Positions 44,201 through 59,200 of a stretch of DNA of 64,000 nucleotides are shown here, in pieces. Source of the stretch: Phoronis australis (lineage: Eukaryota > Phoronida > Phoronidae); the NCBI GenBank assembly GCA_002633005.1, contig NMRA01000087.1, positions 576,701 to 640,700 of the forward strand, in the 5' to 3' direction. The number at the start of each line of letters is the position of its first letter. Position 1 is the stretch's first letter. Position numbers and translations under genes: made by a program. The notes under the pieces are model-generated. The model did no database searches. It saw only the letters and a program-made list of their open reading frames with translations, and had not been told where the DNA came from.

Positions 44201-47200
44201 ATGGTGTTCAAGTGAGGATACTGCATGGTGTTCAAGTGAGGATACTGCATGGTGTTCAAGTGAGGATACTACATGGTGTTCAAGTGAGGATACTGCATGG
44301 TGTTCAAGTGAGGATACTACATGGTGTTCAAGTGAGGATACTGCATGTGCATGCCATGGATCACAGATGTTAATGTGATGCTGGAACTTCCTTATTGAGG
44401 AAATTACTTCTTGGGAATTACTGTATGTCCTTATGTGTGCGAAATCCTTGGGGAAAACCCATGCAGATACTTTTAAAGTATTATGTTGGCGTAGCATGAC
44501 TTGTCCATTACAAAATAATAGATGTTGAAATGTATTCAGTCCAAAGTAAACCATTTATTGTGAAAAATACAAAGACGGTGCATTTAAATCATTCACGTGA
44601 ACAATGGAGTTCAATCTGCAGCAGTGTGTGAAGCACTGTTGTTTGTGTTCCTGTTTTCCAAACACTTGACTGGATGTTTTTGTTGAAACATCGCATTATT
44701 TTAGATACAGTCACATGTGCCTAAATGGGTTCATATACTGTAATAGCTGCTACAGGCATGAAGGCCAGTAGACAATGGAATGCTGTGAAACTTTCTTGCT
44801 TTCAAGAACTGTGAAGAACAGCTTTTTCAGCCCATCTGATGTTATTGTTATTTTTCATAGAATGGCAATGACTTTGAGGGAGACTTTGATGAGCTGCAGT
44901 ATGTGATGGCCCAGGTGATGATTATCAAACTGCACACAGAGGACCCCAAGATTGTGTTTGACCCCCCATTCAGGGAGTGTCGTGACATCATCCTTAGGTG
45001 TTTTGCTGAGATCATTGCCAGTGCTGAGGGCCTGCCAAGGGTAGGTGATGAACACATTTCCTGTTGTCTGATGCGTTTGTCTCTCAGAAGGTCTAGTTAG
45101 TGATATTGAAGAATTGTGAAGACTGAAACATGGAAACAGGCGATATGCTTGGATTGATCCATAGTTTTTAGTCATTTCCGTTAAAAAGATTACCCAATCA
45201 TTGTATTGTAGCAACTGCCTTGACTAGTTTCAGTTTGTACAATTCTGCTACTGATTTTGAGGAGCCCAGGTAAAATCCAGCATACACATCCCAGTGCTCT
45301 TTTTGCCACCAGGTGGAGTGTGAGCTGTTCCCTGACATGAGAGGTCAAAAGTTGTTGCTGAGGTCGGTTCACCTGGATGAGTCATTGGTTACAGAGTTCA
45401 TGGACAAGGCTATGGCCATATTCAAGAAGAACACTGTCGGACCACAGAAGTAAGTAACTTACTTGACAGTTCTAGTAAATTGTGACAGATGACCACTTTG
45501 GTTTGCTACCTTTCTTAACTGATGTATTTACGTTAACTTTATTTTACCTGTCAGATATTTGGGGCAATGCAGTAATTTTTAGCTTTTTGTCTTGACATGG
45601 GCGCTTTATTCAGTGTGCACAGTTATTGGCTTAACAAGGTTTGTTGCTGTCTAATGACGATATATTACCTACAAAATTGTACGTGTTTTAAACATGTCAA
45701 AAACAAGATCTGGTTTTTAGAAGAAGTATTTCTTGAGAGTGTAGCCACTCCTAAGTTGACCGGCATAGTGTTGTCTCAAGGGCTGCAGACCGCCGTCAAG
45801 CCAAGCTGGTGTTACCTGCCATTTTGCTATTATGCTCTGTTGCAAAACTACAAGACCACCATATATTATGACGCAGTGTGTATGAGGGGGCGTGCGCTGT
45901 CTTGCCCCTCATTCTTTAACATACATTTGTCTCGTTGACAGGTACTTAAACACCTACAAGAAATATGCCGATCTGTTGAACAACAAGGCTGAGCAAGATG
46001 TTTCTACCTTTCTGAAAGAGGAGCACTCCATTCAGGCCTTCAAGACGGTAGGTCTCTCTCTACTAGTTGTCTACTAGCCATTACATTTCATTTTATTTGC
46101 CTCTGCTCTGCATCTTGACTACTGTTTGATAGCCCAACCCAAATAACCACGTGGCTTATTCTTTTACTGTTTCTCATTATCTTCTTATGTGCCTTTTATT
46201 GCATTCGAATTGAGAATTCTAATTTGCTGTTAACCATGTAACACTTGGTCTTGCAAACTGTGCTTTTTTTCAATTAATCCTTATGTTCTCCCATTTCTTT
46301 ACAGCCAATAATCCCTCCAGCTTTGTAAGCCAGTGTTCGTTCCCTACTAGTACTAATGATAACTCTTCGTAAATGTGACTTTTATTTTAGCCTCATGATC
46401 TTCACCTCTCTATTGATAAACTGAGAAAAGTAAGAAGGTCGCCTAGTCAACCAGCTTTCAGATAGTTTAGAAGCTAGATTTTAGCATGTCGAATCTTGTT
46501 GAGTCTGCTTTAATTTATGTTTTAGCTTGGATGCCTGGGCCATTGTGGGAATTACCTTCGAAATAGGTGTTGTAGGAATTGATCGTTTTTGGATGTTGTG
46601 AAAGCAATGACAGAAATGCGAATTCTGATTTAAAAGCAAAGTCTCCGATTGCGAAATATATCGTTTCTCCTTTTCACTATTTTAATAAAATATTTCACTT
46701 CCATTTGACTTGTTCTCAAAATTTTTGAATTTACAGCTTATCTGTTTACATCTTATTTTCTGTGCTTTGGAAATGGCCGAGTTGTTCAAATTTATCTCTC
46801 AAACTGTAATTTGGCATTAAGTGTCATTATAAAATATCTGTTTCATATGAAATAGTCTTGACTGTTGAAACAAATATTTGCCTGCCACTGTGTATTTCTT
46901 TATTTCTGTAATCCACAATCTTTGTGTGCATGTGCTGCTAGAATATCAGTTAGCAAAAGATATCCATGTAAATTTTGCATCGTGGACTGTTGCTGTCTGT
47001 TGTGTTCCTTTAGATGTGACAGTCATTGTGCGCCATGTTATTGGTCGAGGTGTGTAGAGTAGGTGACGAGTGGTTATTGTTTGGTGACGCTCTCGTAGTC
47101 TTCTCAGTCATTGATTCCGAGGCATTCGCTTCCTACTTCTGCAATGCTTTGCATGTACACTCATGTTGATTTGTACTACTAAATGTTTTGGCTGCTCTGA

Positions 47201-50200
47201 GTATTTCCATGAAATCAGACATTCATGACATTTTCTCTGATCTGATGGCTGCCAGCAGATGGCTCTTTTTTATGAAAAACATTCTTGGTATTTTATGTCT
47301 GTCTCCAAACCAGAACTGAATGCTGAAAATGACTGAAAGTGTATGCTTTTCATTTAGTTTTGATCGTACACTGAAATTCAATAAAACAATGAGTCATTTC
47401 TAATTTAAAGATACATCTCATTTTTTTCTTGGAGTACACTCTGTCAAGTGAGTGACTTTATCAGATGTTCAACAGTTGACAGAGTGTAGAATTAAACTTG
47501 ATATGAAGACCACTGGAAGAATGATGGTGACTACATGCACACAAGTCTAGTGTCTTATTTGAGTTTCTCTTTTGTTATAGAAAATCACAGCCTACATGGA
47601 CTTGAAAGATGAGATTGCTTTGCTGCGGATCACGGTTCCTCTGAGTATGTTCTGTCTAGACTGCACAGCTCTAAACCAGGATCTGGGTGTTCGTGCCCAC
47701 AAACTGAAGGAGAAACTCATTGAGTTTGAGATTAATGAGAATAGAGAGCTCAACAGAAGGTTTGTACTTTGTAGACCTTTGTGTGATACAGTTTTAGTAA
47801 TGATGCACTGTTTTTAATATACATTTTTAAATCCAGATCTTTTAATTTTACATCCCGTGATTCTTTTTTCACCTATCAGCGAAGAGGTGAAAAGCATGGT
47901 CCAAGTGAAGCTGAACATTTGAATAAGATAGTTGACATTGTGCCAAGGATTATTTGTAATTCTTAGACTTAATACAAGTTTGATAAAATGACCCCCAGAT
48001 GGAGCTGCATTCCATCATACAAACAGTACATAACTGACTTAGATTCAAATGCTCTTGTCAGAGTATTAATGAGCCCAGCCACTGTCATCGTTTGACCTTC
48101 CCTAATAACTTGTACTTTGTGCCTTAGTATCTGCAAGCGCTACGATGAGATCGCAGCCAAAGTCAGCGACATACCAGACACCACAGACGCCCTGGTGGCC
48201 CTGCAGGAGTACCACAAGGAGGTGGGTTGGGGATTTTAATGTACTTTGATAGTCAAGCATTTTCCTTGGGACCTAGAAGTTTGCTGTTTTAGTTAATACC
48301 TTTTGTATGAGGCTCGTTCTGGGGATTATTCCCATTTGCTGGGCAATTTTGAATGTTTCACTGACTAGTCATTTTGTGTGCAATTAATTGCAACCCTGTG
48401 CTTTAGACTTTCTCCTTACCCAAATATGTATGACGAACAAAATTTCCATTGTGAAACTTTACTACAGTATAGTTATTTTTGCTGGTAAAGGCTGGGGAAG
48501 AGATTAAATTTGACAGGGAAATCTTACGATAATGTTATCGTGGTATTTCATACCTGCTGCGACAATCCCATCTCCCTGCCCCTGATCCATTTTTTGTATG
48601 CTTTTCCAAACTGTTTGATTTGGGGCAGTGTGTTACAAGGACAGCTGCACTCATCTGCTCATTATAATTTCTCATTTGTGGGGTTGGAGTTCAGCTCTAT
48701 ATCCTATAAGGAGGTGTTGTTCACAGGATGCATAGTAGTGCCTCGTCTTGGTTCTTTAATATAACCCCTCGGCTCACTGAAATTGTATGCTTTCCACTCT
48801 TGTTCAATTGCTTTAATATGTGTTTGTGATGTCATTGTACTTTATTCCATGACAGAGCTCTACGGTGACAGCGTACAAGCTAAAAGATGAGATTGACGAA
48901 GCCGCCAATAGGCTGATGTTCCTCTTGGACTATGCCCACTTCCCACGTGAGTTAACCAATCACCAATGAGCAATACACACTGAGTGTTATGGAGATTCCA
49001 TGCTCACAGTTTTGTGTCTTCCGTTTGTAGCTTGAACTAAGAGGTTTAACTTTTGAATTGTGTTGGCTGCAGTCAAGGTGATATATTTTGACAGTTGAGG
49101 TGTTTTTTCAAAGCTGTGTTATTAATAGATCAAAGTGTAATTGACACTCTACATTTCCAGAGCAGCAGTGCTAAAATTAGATTTTCAATTGTAAAAGTGT
49201 ACGCCACATATTTATAAGACCAGTACATCTAAGACATATGCATTTATTATGAGCTGTGCTTGATGTATGCTGTTTTTCAAGTAACTAATTGATAGCACCA
49301 CCTTTTGTTTGGTTTGATCAGATGAAGACCTTAAGATCAACAGTACAGTGTTCCACTGGCCAGAGTACATTCAAACAGTGTTTGATATGTCGACAAGTCG
49401 GATACAGTCGAAGAGGGAACAGGCTGAGGAGGAGCTTAAGAAGAAAGTGCAGGCATTTGAGACTCTGCTCAATGACTACAATAAGGAGGTGGAGTCATTC
49501 CGCAAGAAGGAGGTAACTATGTAGTTGATTGGCAGTTTTGATTGTCAGTTTGCATGTGTTAAAACAGTTTGCCATTATGGTGGTTTAGAGGTCACTACAC
49601 TGTATTTTTGCCAATGAGTGTGTCTTCATGAAAGTTATCTTTACTTTATGACAGTCATGGTGATCAAAAGATGTAAATATTGCTCTGGATTGATTGCACT
49701 GTCATAACTTACTTGCACAAATATGCAACTGTATTATAACTACTGGGTATAGCAGTGGTGGTTAAAACTCTTTATTTAAAACATGCATTAACTTGATGTA
49801 CTTGAAGATATGTCACAAAAGCAACAATTTGGTTGTGTTGAGCAGTATTTGCCGACCTCACAAGATATAGATCTCTGAACATGATTGTTGTGGTCTTGTT
49901 TATAAATGTTCAATGTCCCTGCTTCTTTGCTGTGTAGTTTGCTTCAGTTCTTATTAACCAGCTTTGTTATAACTGTTGTGTCCCAGCTCAATGTCTTCTT
50001 GTTCTGTCAATAACCTGCCTATAACACCCTTTGTGCTTACCGTCCATCTTAAGGGAGCTGAATGTACTGTACTGTCCAAAGAGATGGAAACATTTCGCAA
50101 GAAGGAAATTGTAAGTTGTGTATTTTTACCCTAAAATGTTTCTCTTATTGCTCTAATTGCATTTACTCGTCATTCTGTTTCTTTATGCTCTAATAGTTCA

Positions 50201-53200
50201 TGATTAACACATTTTTCATCTTGTAGGCTTATCATACTATCCTAAAAATCATATGTACTATTCTAGAACTTCAGTAGCTGCACTCCTTCATGTCTTCGTG
50301 TTGTAACCACTGCTCTCCTGTATTCCCGCTGCTATTTCACTGTGAATGTCCTTTCTAATGCAGAATCTAAAATTATGCCTTTTGTAGTATTGTTCACAAA
50401 CATTGATTTAAATTTATAAAACTTGCTTATAATGTCACCTTTTACACAATTTTACAAATACTTTAAACAAACTTGACACCCCGTGTTGTACAGATCATGA
50501 GCCAAGATGAGATGAAAACCAACGTGGATCAGCTGAAAACACTACATGAGAACCTGGAGCAGGCGCGCGACCGGCTGGAAGAGATTAATAAAGAGGAAGT
50601 GTTGCTAGAATGGGAGGCCAGTCAGTTCCCCTTGTTACAGCAAATGTTCATAACCAAGGATCCATACGACAAGCTGTGGAATACGGCACTGACGTTCCAC
50701 AACAAGAACGAGATGTGGATGAACGGTGAGTTGAGGATACAGTCCTGTGAAGCAATGAATGAATTGAAGGTTTGCTTGAGTGCATGGATAAATGTAGAGC
50801 AATAAACCCAAGTTATTGTTGTAGTCAGGGATTGTTTGGGAGCTTGAGCAAAAGGGGTTACAGTACAGTCAAGTCTTAGATGGATCACGGAGGCATTTAG
50901 GTGCTCAGCCAGAAATGGGTATAATCTAATAAGCCACTGGTGGTTTCAGAGTGCATTGTTGAGCAGAAGTGGGTGCTAGCCAGCCAAACCATTGAAAGCT
51001 AAGGTGATAGCAATTGATACGATTGTATTTTTTAAGGTATTATACAAAACAAGCTCTGTGGTTGACTGGAATACTGATTAAGTTCAATAGTTTTTAATTA
51101 TATATCTTGTCTTCTAATTAAAAGCAGTCTGTCGGGAAAATGTTCAAATCTGACAGTTGATTATAGCTGTACTATTTCACGTCTTTCTTCCATTCGTAGG
51201 TCCATTCCAGAATCTAAATGCTGAGGACATTGATAACGAAGTAAGTGACATGTGGAGAATTATGCACAAACTGAACAAGACCTTCTCCGACCAACAAGGT
51301 CCCAGACGTATAGCCGACAGTGTCAAGAACAAGATTGACAAGTTCAAGGGACACCTTCCTGTGCTACATACCATTTGCAACCCTGGTATAAGGGACAGAC
51401 ATTGGGATCAGGTAACTGGTTTGAATTAGGTACGAACATTGTATTCCAGTCTTGCAGTTTAGCTGCACCATGCCTGGAGTTACATACTTTCAAGGTTTCT
51501 GTCATGTGGCAACAGATGGTGTGATGATCAGGTTGATAAATATTTAAGAATTTTTAATATTTGACTAATGTGTTGAAGTGCACCATTACCATTTTAGTTT
51601 GGTAACAGCCCTTTGTTTACGTAAACTTCGTTGAAAACATGACTCAAGTTTTTGTTTGGAAGCTTGATATTGATTTGATCGTAGTGTTGGAACAATCTCA
51701 TTTCTTCAGGTGTGCAGCGATGTAATAAAACACTGGCTTTTACTACATAGCTGCACACCTGAAGAAAGGAGATTATTCCGACACTATGAGCAAATCAGTA
51801 ACAAGCTTTCAAACAAAAAGTTTAGTCATGTTTCAACAAAATTACTATTTTAAAGATATTTCGCTTTACTATTTAGTGCAAACACAATTGAGAGTATTGC
51901 ACAAGTATGGATGCAAACCGTGGTAAGATTCTGTCTGTCTGACTTATTTCTTAAACAAAGACAACATTTTATAGAGTCTTGCTTTTTTCAGCCTCTTGAC
52001 TCCAATATGCTCATAAAATTCCACTTTGTCTTTTTGAATCAATGCACTTCAACTTTGCTCATTTTCTCCACATTTAGATGAGTGACGTAGTCGGCTTTGA
52101 TATCAAGCCACAAGAGGACACCACCCTGTACCAAATGTTGGAGTTTGGCTTGTCCAAGGAGTTGGTTAAGCTAGAAGAGATCAGTGGCTCAGCTAGTAAG
52201 GAGTACTCGCTGGAGAAGGCCTTGGAGAAGATGAAGTTTGAGTGGAAAGACATGTACTTTGAGTTTGTGCCGTACAGAGATTCGGTAGGTTGGAGGTGCA
52301 CTAGGGTTGGTGGTGGTGTTCTTGTTAGAGGTGCCCCGGGAAGAGGTTAATCATGTTGAATGTACCCTTGGTAGGCGACTGTCTTGTTGGAGGTGCCCTG
52401 ATGAGAGGTATTCCTGTTGGAAGCTCCGTGGGATGGGGGTATTTGTTCTCTTGATAGATGGAGACATGTTGTGAAGTGAGACAACATCTTTAATAAACAC
52501 ATTGCTTAATGGTAAAAGATTACATTTGCCTGAAAACATTAGGTAAATTTTTACCCAACAGGCAAATGTTATTATTGTTTATCTTTAAAAATCTTCTTAG
52601 TGAAAAAGAAAAAATATTGTAAAACCACAATAATATCAGGTAACCTAACCCAACATGTTTGTGATGTCAATCCTTATGATGGGACTTGTCACCTACAAGT
52701 TCAGTTATTCAATCTGAGAGAACAAGAGTTAGAAGTAAAGATAAATTGATTCAGTATTTGTTTTCATATTGCAGGGCGTGTCCATTCTGTCAGCTATTGA
52801 TGACATCCAAGTGCTGCTGGACGACCACATCATCAAAGCTCAGACCATGAGGGGTTCACCCTTTATCAAGCCGTTTGAGACAGAGATGAAGGAATGGGAG
52901 GAGAAACTGGTGCTCATGCAAGATATCCTTGATGCCTGGCTAAAGGTGAGTGATGGGGCAGATGGAAATGGATAAGATAAAAGTAAATTAATTGTTGTAC
53001 GTTTGATATACTTGGATAAATTAAATCAGTTTTTGGCCACAGTAAGATTAAAAACCGGACGATCGCCTCACAAATAAAAAAGTTCATGTTTAATCAACGT
53101 TTTGTCTATTCATTAGACATCATCAGGATCATATTTACAACAATTTAGGACAGCAAGTGCCAACATACAGCTCAGGTAACTTCAATAAAATGAAGTGAGA

Positions 53201-56200
53201 GATACAGGAAGTAAAGTCAAGTTGCTAGTCATTACCATACTTGCAGGGTCACTGAGCTCTGCATGTTATTCAGAGAATCAGTGGCATGCTGGTTCTGAAT
53301 GGCGAATGCTTCTTTTATATTTGTGCAGCGATCGTCCGGTTTTTAACTTGGATAAATGTTGTTAAGAACAGGCATTGGATGCTTAATAATAGTCAGCTGT
53401 AACCTGCCGCATTTTGACAACCAGTTTTCTCCTCTGAACTGGTTCTGAAAAAAGGCGCGATATATCTGACTATTGCTGTTGGATGCAGGGTTTATTGTTG
53501 ATGCAGAGTACAGTGAGCAGCTGAGACTAACTCTTGGGCTTACTAAAGTACTCTTTCAGTTATATGATTGAGAAATGGTTGATATTTAGGTGGCTGTGGT
53601 TGTCAACCTCATTCAACTGATCTTTGGTTGGTAAAATAATTCCAGTTGAATATTGTGTATGACAGAAATTACATCATAGCATTTGAATATCTTGCCTGTG
53701 TATGATATGAATATTAAATGCAATGCTTAGTGCTAGTTTTAAATCCAAGCTACTGATTACATTTTTGTTTTTATGCACTCAACATCCTTTTCCAGTGCCA
53801 AGCCACGTGGCTGTACTTAGAACCTATATTCAGCTCTGAAGATATTATGGCACAGATGCCTGAGGAAGGCCGTAAATTCGGAATTGTCGACAGCTACTGG
53901 AAGGATATCATGACAGAAGCTGTGAAGGATAATCACTGCTTGACCGCCACTGCCCAGGCCAACATGTTGGGCCGGTTGCAAGAGTCCAACATCCTGCTGG
54001 AAGAGATCCAGAAAGGACTCAACAACTACCTGGAGAAGAAGAGACTGTATTTCCCACGATTCTTCTTCCTGTCCAATGACGAGTTGCTGGAGATCCTATC
54101 AGAGACGAAGGACCCCATGAGGGTGCAACCTCACCTGAAGAAGTGCTTTGAAGGTATTGCTCGGCTCGAGTTCACCGAGCAACAGGAGATTGTTGGTATG
54201 ATATCGGCTGAGAACGAGACGGTGCCGTTTGTCGGCAAGATCATACCAGCTAAGGCAAAGGTGGGTGGTTTCAATTGTGGCTGAGAAATTAAAGTGTTTT
54301 AATTGTCATTTTTTAAATTTTATTTAATAAGTTATTTTGCAAAGGTCAATGTTGTGAATTTATCAAATTGCATGTCATGGTCTCTTTGCTGTATGAAAAG
54401 TACAAAATACTCAGCACTCCACTTTTCCATTACTCGAACCTTTGATGTTGCTTACTTCAGTCACTGATAGTTTTCAACAAGACACCATTGATGTGTAGCT
54501 TATAACAAGGAATTTTTAGATTGCACTAAAGTGAGTGGTATTTTCACAACAGTTCTACAGAAATTGTTTTTATAATTAGTGGTTTCATTTTTTTTCAATT
54601 GATAGTAATTTTGCTAAAATTATTATTCATTTTAGGGCATGGTTGAGAAATGGTTGCTTCAAGTAGAAGATCAAATGATTGCCAGTGTTCGTAATGTCAT
54701 CAAAGAAGCCGTTGGTGCCTATGAGACCACGCCCCGTGGACGCTGGGTCTTGGAATGGCCAGGACAAGTGGTCATCAATGCTAGCTCCACCTTTTGGACG
54801 TCTGAAGTATCGGCAGCCATGAAGGTTCCTGGAGGCATGGACGTAAGCTCTTATGTTGAAGTTGTTCTAGGCTTCTGTGCAACTTTGATGCTTAAATGTT
54901 TGTGGTTTTCTTTGAAAATGATGTGGACTCTATCTGAGAATTTCTAAAATTTTGGAAGTGAGAATATATATTTTGGTCATTTTTGTTAAAACTTGAAGAT
55001 TTTTTGCTCAGGTCTTGAGTACAATTCATAAAACTTTATTCTCCAATGATGATGTTTTTCTTTCGTTCTAGAAATATCTTGACAAGAGTAACAAGCAGAT
55101 CAGTGAGATTGTTGACCTGGTGAGAGGCAAGTTAGAGCCAGGCCACCGCATCACACTAGGGGCCTTGACAGTCATTGATGTACATGGTAAGGAGTGGATT
55201 TAGTTTAGTAATGATTTGACATGAGATTAAATGATAATTGTATGAAGGCATGAAGCGTTATTTGAACTTTTTTATTTTATTACCAGTTACAACACATATA
55301 CGTAAGCAAACACAAATGAAGGATTGTATGTGATTGACTAATATGACACAAACACACACACAGACACTCACATGTATTTCAAGGTTTGACATCTAATTTA
55401 AAAGCCAAAATAGGACATCTACCAATTTTTTTATTTACAGTTTCTGCAATATAGACATTTTTCTATTTGGACTATTATTGTTAAAGTCTTCTTTCTAAAA
55501 GTTTAATTGAAGGAGTAACATTTTTAATATTTGAGATTAAATGTAATATTTCCTCAAATAAATACATTAATTACAGTCACATTGCAGGTCAAATATTACA
55601 CGCTTCTCTAGTATGCACAATTTTTGAAGTTCCTCATGATTGTAGCTATGCTCAAGTTTGTGACTAAATGTAATTCCTATTTTAAGTAGATTTTTTAGTG
55701 TTGTGAGAGATCGAAAGTGATTTGGTTGACTTCCCACTCAAGTTTGGTTGGACAAATGGGTGTACGTGATGTGTAGAGGAAAGTTAATGCATTCAATCAT
55801 TTCCAGAATATATACCTCAATGTTTGTTTTTTGAGCTACTCACTTGAATATTTCACTCCACCAGCAATGCTTATTTGACCTAAATTAATTTTTCAAAGAT
55901 GCCATAAAGTGCCTCTCATGTCGCACGTGAATTGTAGGTGGTGCTGAACATTTGTCCAACAAAACTTGTATCACCATGTGGCAACCCGACATACTTCAGT
56001 GAGATGCTATTCAACACACCTCTTTATTGTTACAGCCCGAGATGTAGTCAGTGAACTGGCTCGAGAGAAGATCAATAATCCTAATGACTTCCAGTGGCTA
56101 GCCCAACTGAGGTATTACTGGCGAGACGGCGAGTCTAAGGTGCAGATGATCACTACAGAGCTCACCTATGGCTATGAGTATCTGGGCAACTCTGGCAGGC

Positions 56201-59200
56201 TTGTTATCACCCCACTCACTGACAGGTGTTACAGGTATGTGAAATGAAACAACACCAATTAAGGTTTTAATACGAAACATTCTAGTTATGCTTTAGCACT
56301 GTGAAAGCATAAATTCTGGTATGCCAGACAGGCCGAATTGAGCAGCGACGCAGTTTCTTGTATTCACAAACATGTTGAGACATTGGACATTTTTGTGTGA
56401 ATCGTTTAAATGTCCAACAGCACAGAAGTGTCACTTTGGCTGTATTGTGGTCGCAAGTGATTTACTATAAAAAGCACTGGAAAAGATTTCATTGTATTAA
56501 ATCCTTTCAAGATTGCATAACGCTATGCTCCAAATACCTCATCGCCATCTTTTGACAAGACATATTTCATCACCTTGCTGCTATATTGGAACATGGGTAT
56601 TGTGTAATGTTGCATATTGCTGAGAGAGCTATCACTTACTAATAGTCTTCAAATATTCAATAATAATGAATTTTCTATGATCTTTCTAGTAGATAGTCAT
56701 GCAATTATAATGAACTTCTTCATTTGTCTAATACCATAAGCATACACTGAACCTTGCTAGTGTCCTATATAATTACAGAACTTTGATGGGTGCACTCAAG
56801 TTGAACCTCGGTGGTGCGCCCGAGGGCCCCGCCGGCACAGGCAAGACAGAGACCAGTAAAGATTTAGCCAAGGCAGTGGCCAAGCAGTGTGTCGTTTTCA
56901 ACTGCTCCGATGGTCTGGATTACAAGGCCATGGGCAAATTCTTCAAGGGTCTAGCACAGGCGGGTGCTTGGGCATGCTTTGACGAGTTCAATCGTATTGA
57001 GCTGGAAGTGTTGTCCGTGGTCGCGCAGCAGATTCAATGTATCCAGCAGGCGATTGCTGGACAGATGAAGAAGTTCATTTTTGAGGGAACAGAGTTGACG
57101 CTTGATCCGACCTGTACTATGTTTATCACAATGAACCCAGGTTATGCTGGCAGGCAGGAGCTGCCGGACAACTTGAAGGTGCGTTTTAGGTTACACAATA
57201 TGTCTGCTTTAGGTTACTCTATACGTCTGCTTTTCTGTTATACCATCCGTAGTTGTGAATCATGCAATATGGTTGTTTACCATTGCAAAGCTGATGGCAA
57301 AATTCGTAATCGGCAATTTAGCCATTTTTTCAATGTCTTAAATCCCTGAGGTAAGCACTGTCCTCTATATTGGAAAGGTAGACCTGAGTGATGATTGATG
57401 ATTTAAATATTAGCTCATTTTTATAATTTGTGAATTTGTGTATTTGATTATTTTTGACGAAATGTGTGTAATGAATTGTGTATTGAAACGACTAATTATA
57501 TTTATGAATAGAATTTGTTTCTCAGTACTTGTGGTACATGTCATGAATTACTGCAGCAGTTTGTTTTTCAAAAATATTGTGTAGTGAACATTGTATCTAT
57601 TGTTTGCAGGTTCTGTTCCGTACAGTAGCCATGATGGTTCCTGACTATGCCCTGATTGGTGAAATCTCTCTCTACTCCATGGGATTTGTGGATGCTAGAA
57701 AGTGAGTGTGATAACATTGTGACTCAACTATTATTGGTAGCTATAAACAAACGTAAAATGTCTCATTAATGTGCTGATGAATAGTAATGAATAAGTTGGT
57801 CCACAGGATTGGTACATGTTCATCCGTAATTGAAAACCAAATAAGATTGAGAAAGTAAAAGTTGAGTCATTAATACAATAAAGGGTAGTCCAGTTTAGTC
57901 ATTAATACAATAAGGTGTAGTCCAGTTTAGTCATTAATACAATAAGGTGTAGTCCAGTTTAGTCATTAATACAATAAGGTGTAGTCCAGTTTAGTCATTA
58001 ATACAATAAGGGGTAGTCCAGTTTAGTCATTAATACAATAAGGGGTAGTCCAGTTTAGTCATTAATACAATAAGGTGTAGTCCAGTTTTCAACATGGGGC
58101 CACGGAGATCAAGACAACAGATGAGTATACTTTACTTGAGTCCCTGAACCAAATTTTGTCCACTAACATAGTTTAAACTTAAGGTTTGCTCAAAGCATAT
58201 ACCACGAAATTGATCAATTTTTGAGTCAAGTCTTGGTAACGAATTTTTAGAATGGCTAGTAACTCACACACACACTCACACACACACTGCTTACCTCCAA
58301 AACTAAGATTATGTGAACCTGGATCCAGATTCTCTACAATGATAAAGTTGTTTCTTGTATCATTAATATAACTTAATAATGTAATCCCAAATGTCGAACG
58401 TGCATTTGTTCTTCAGTTCTCATTTCCTTAAGTGGCAGATTCTTCCTCTGTCCCTAGAGACTACTAAACTCCAGTTGGCTTCTGCCATGCCTTTTGTGTC
58501 AGTCAACACTGTTGGCACGTAACAGCGCCTTCTTATTGACCCAAAATATAATTCTTGAATGTTTTCCACGTTGTCTTGCACCTATATATTGTGGTCTATT
58601 AATATGCCGCACCCCTGTTATAAAAATGTTACAGAATGGAGTTAAATATTCCTGCCTAAACATTGAGAAGTCAACAGTTTTAGATAAACGTAATGTATCG
58701 GCTTTTCTCTCTCTAGCCTTGCTGGTAAGATTGTGGCCACCTACACACTGTGTTCTGAACAACTGTCATCTCAACATCACTATGACTACGGTATGAGAGC
58801 GGTCAAGTCTGTACTGACCGCTGCGGGTAACCTCAAGCTCAAGTACCCTGACCAGGACGAGGCCATACTACTGCTGAAAGCTATTAACGACGTTAACCTG
58901 CCCAAGTTTTTGGCTCAGGTGAGCAGTGTTCCAAGTCGGCTTTGTTTTAATCTTTATTAAGCATTTTTATATACCTATTTCCTGGGATCTAAACTGGTTA
59001 CAGAATTGAATATTATCCATTTTTCACACGAACTTTGTAAATTCTAAATAAGCCTTTCAGTGTGTCAGATGAAATAGGAAGATAGAAGGTATAATGTCAT
59101 TGGCTACATTAAAATCATTAAGTTTTGTTAGAGAATGCACCCTGAACCATAACATAATTATTTTAATGATAATTGCGTTCTTATAGGTAATTGAATTTAG

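Noticed and set aside
44018-44554. 178-codon minus-strand ORF with SSLEHHAV repeats
   Set aside because: Antisense shadow of a dynein exon plus the 24-bp minisatellite, whose length is a multiple of three.
57864-58088. CRISPR-like regular repeat spacing
   Set aside because: Units are contiguous with no unique spacers and lie in an animal intron; it is a minisatellite. The same applies to 44196-44347.
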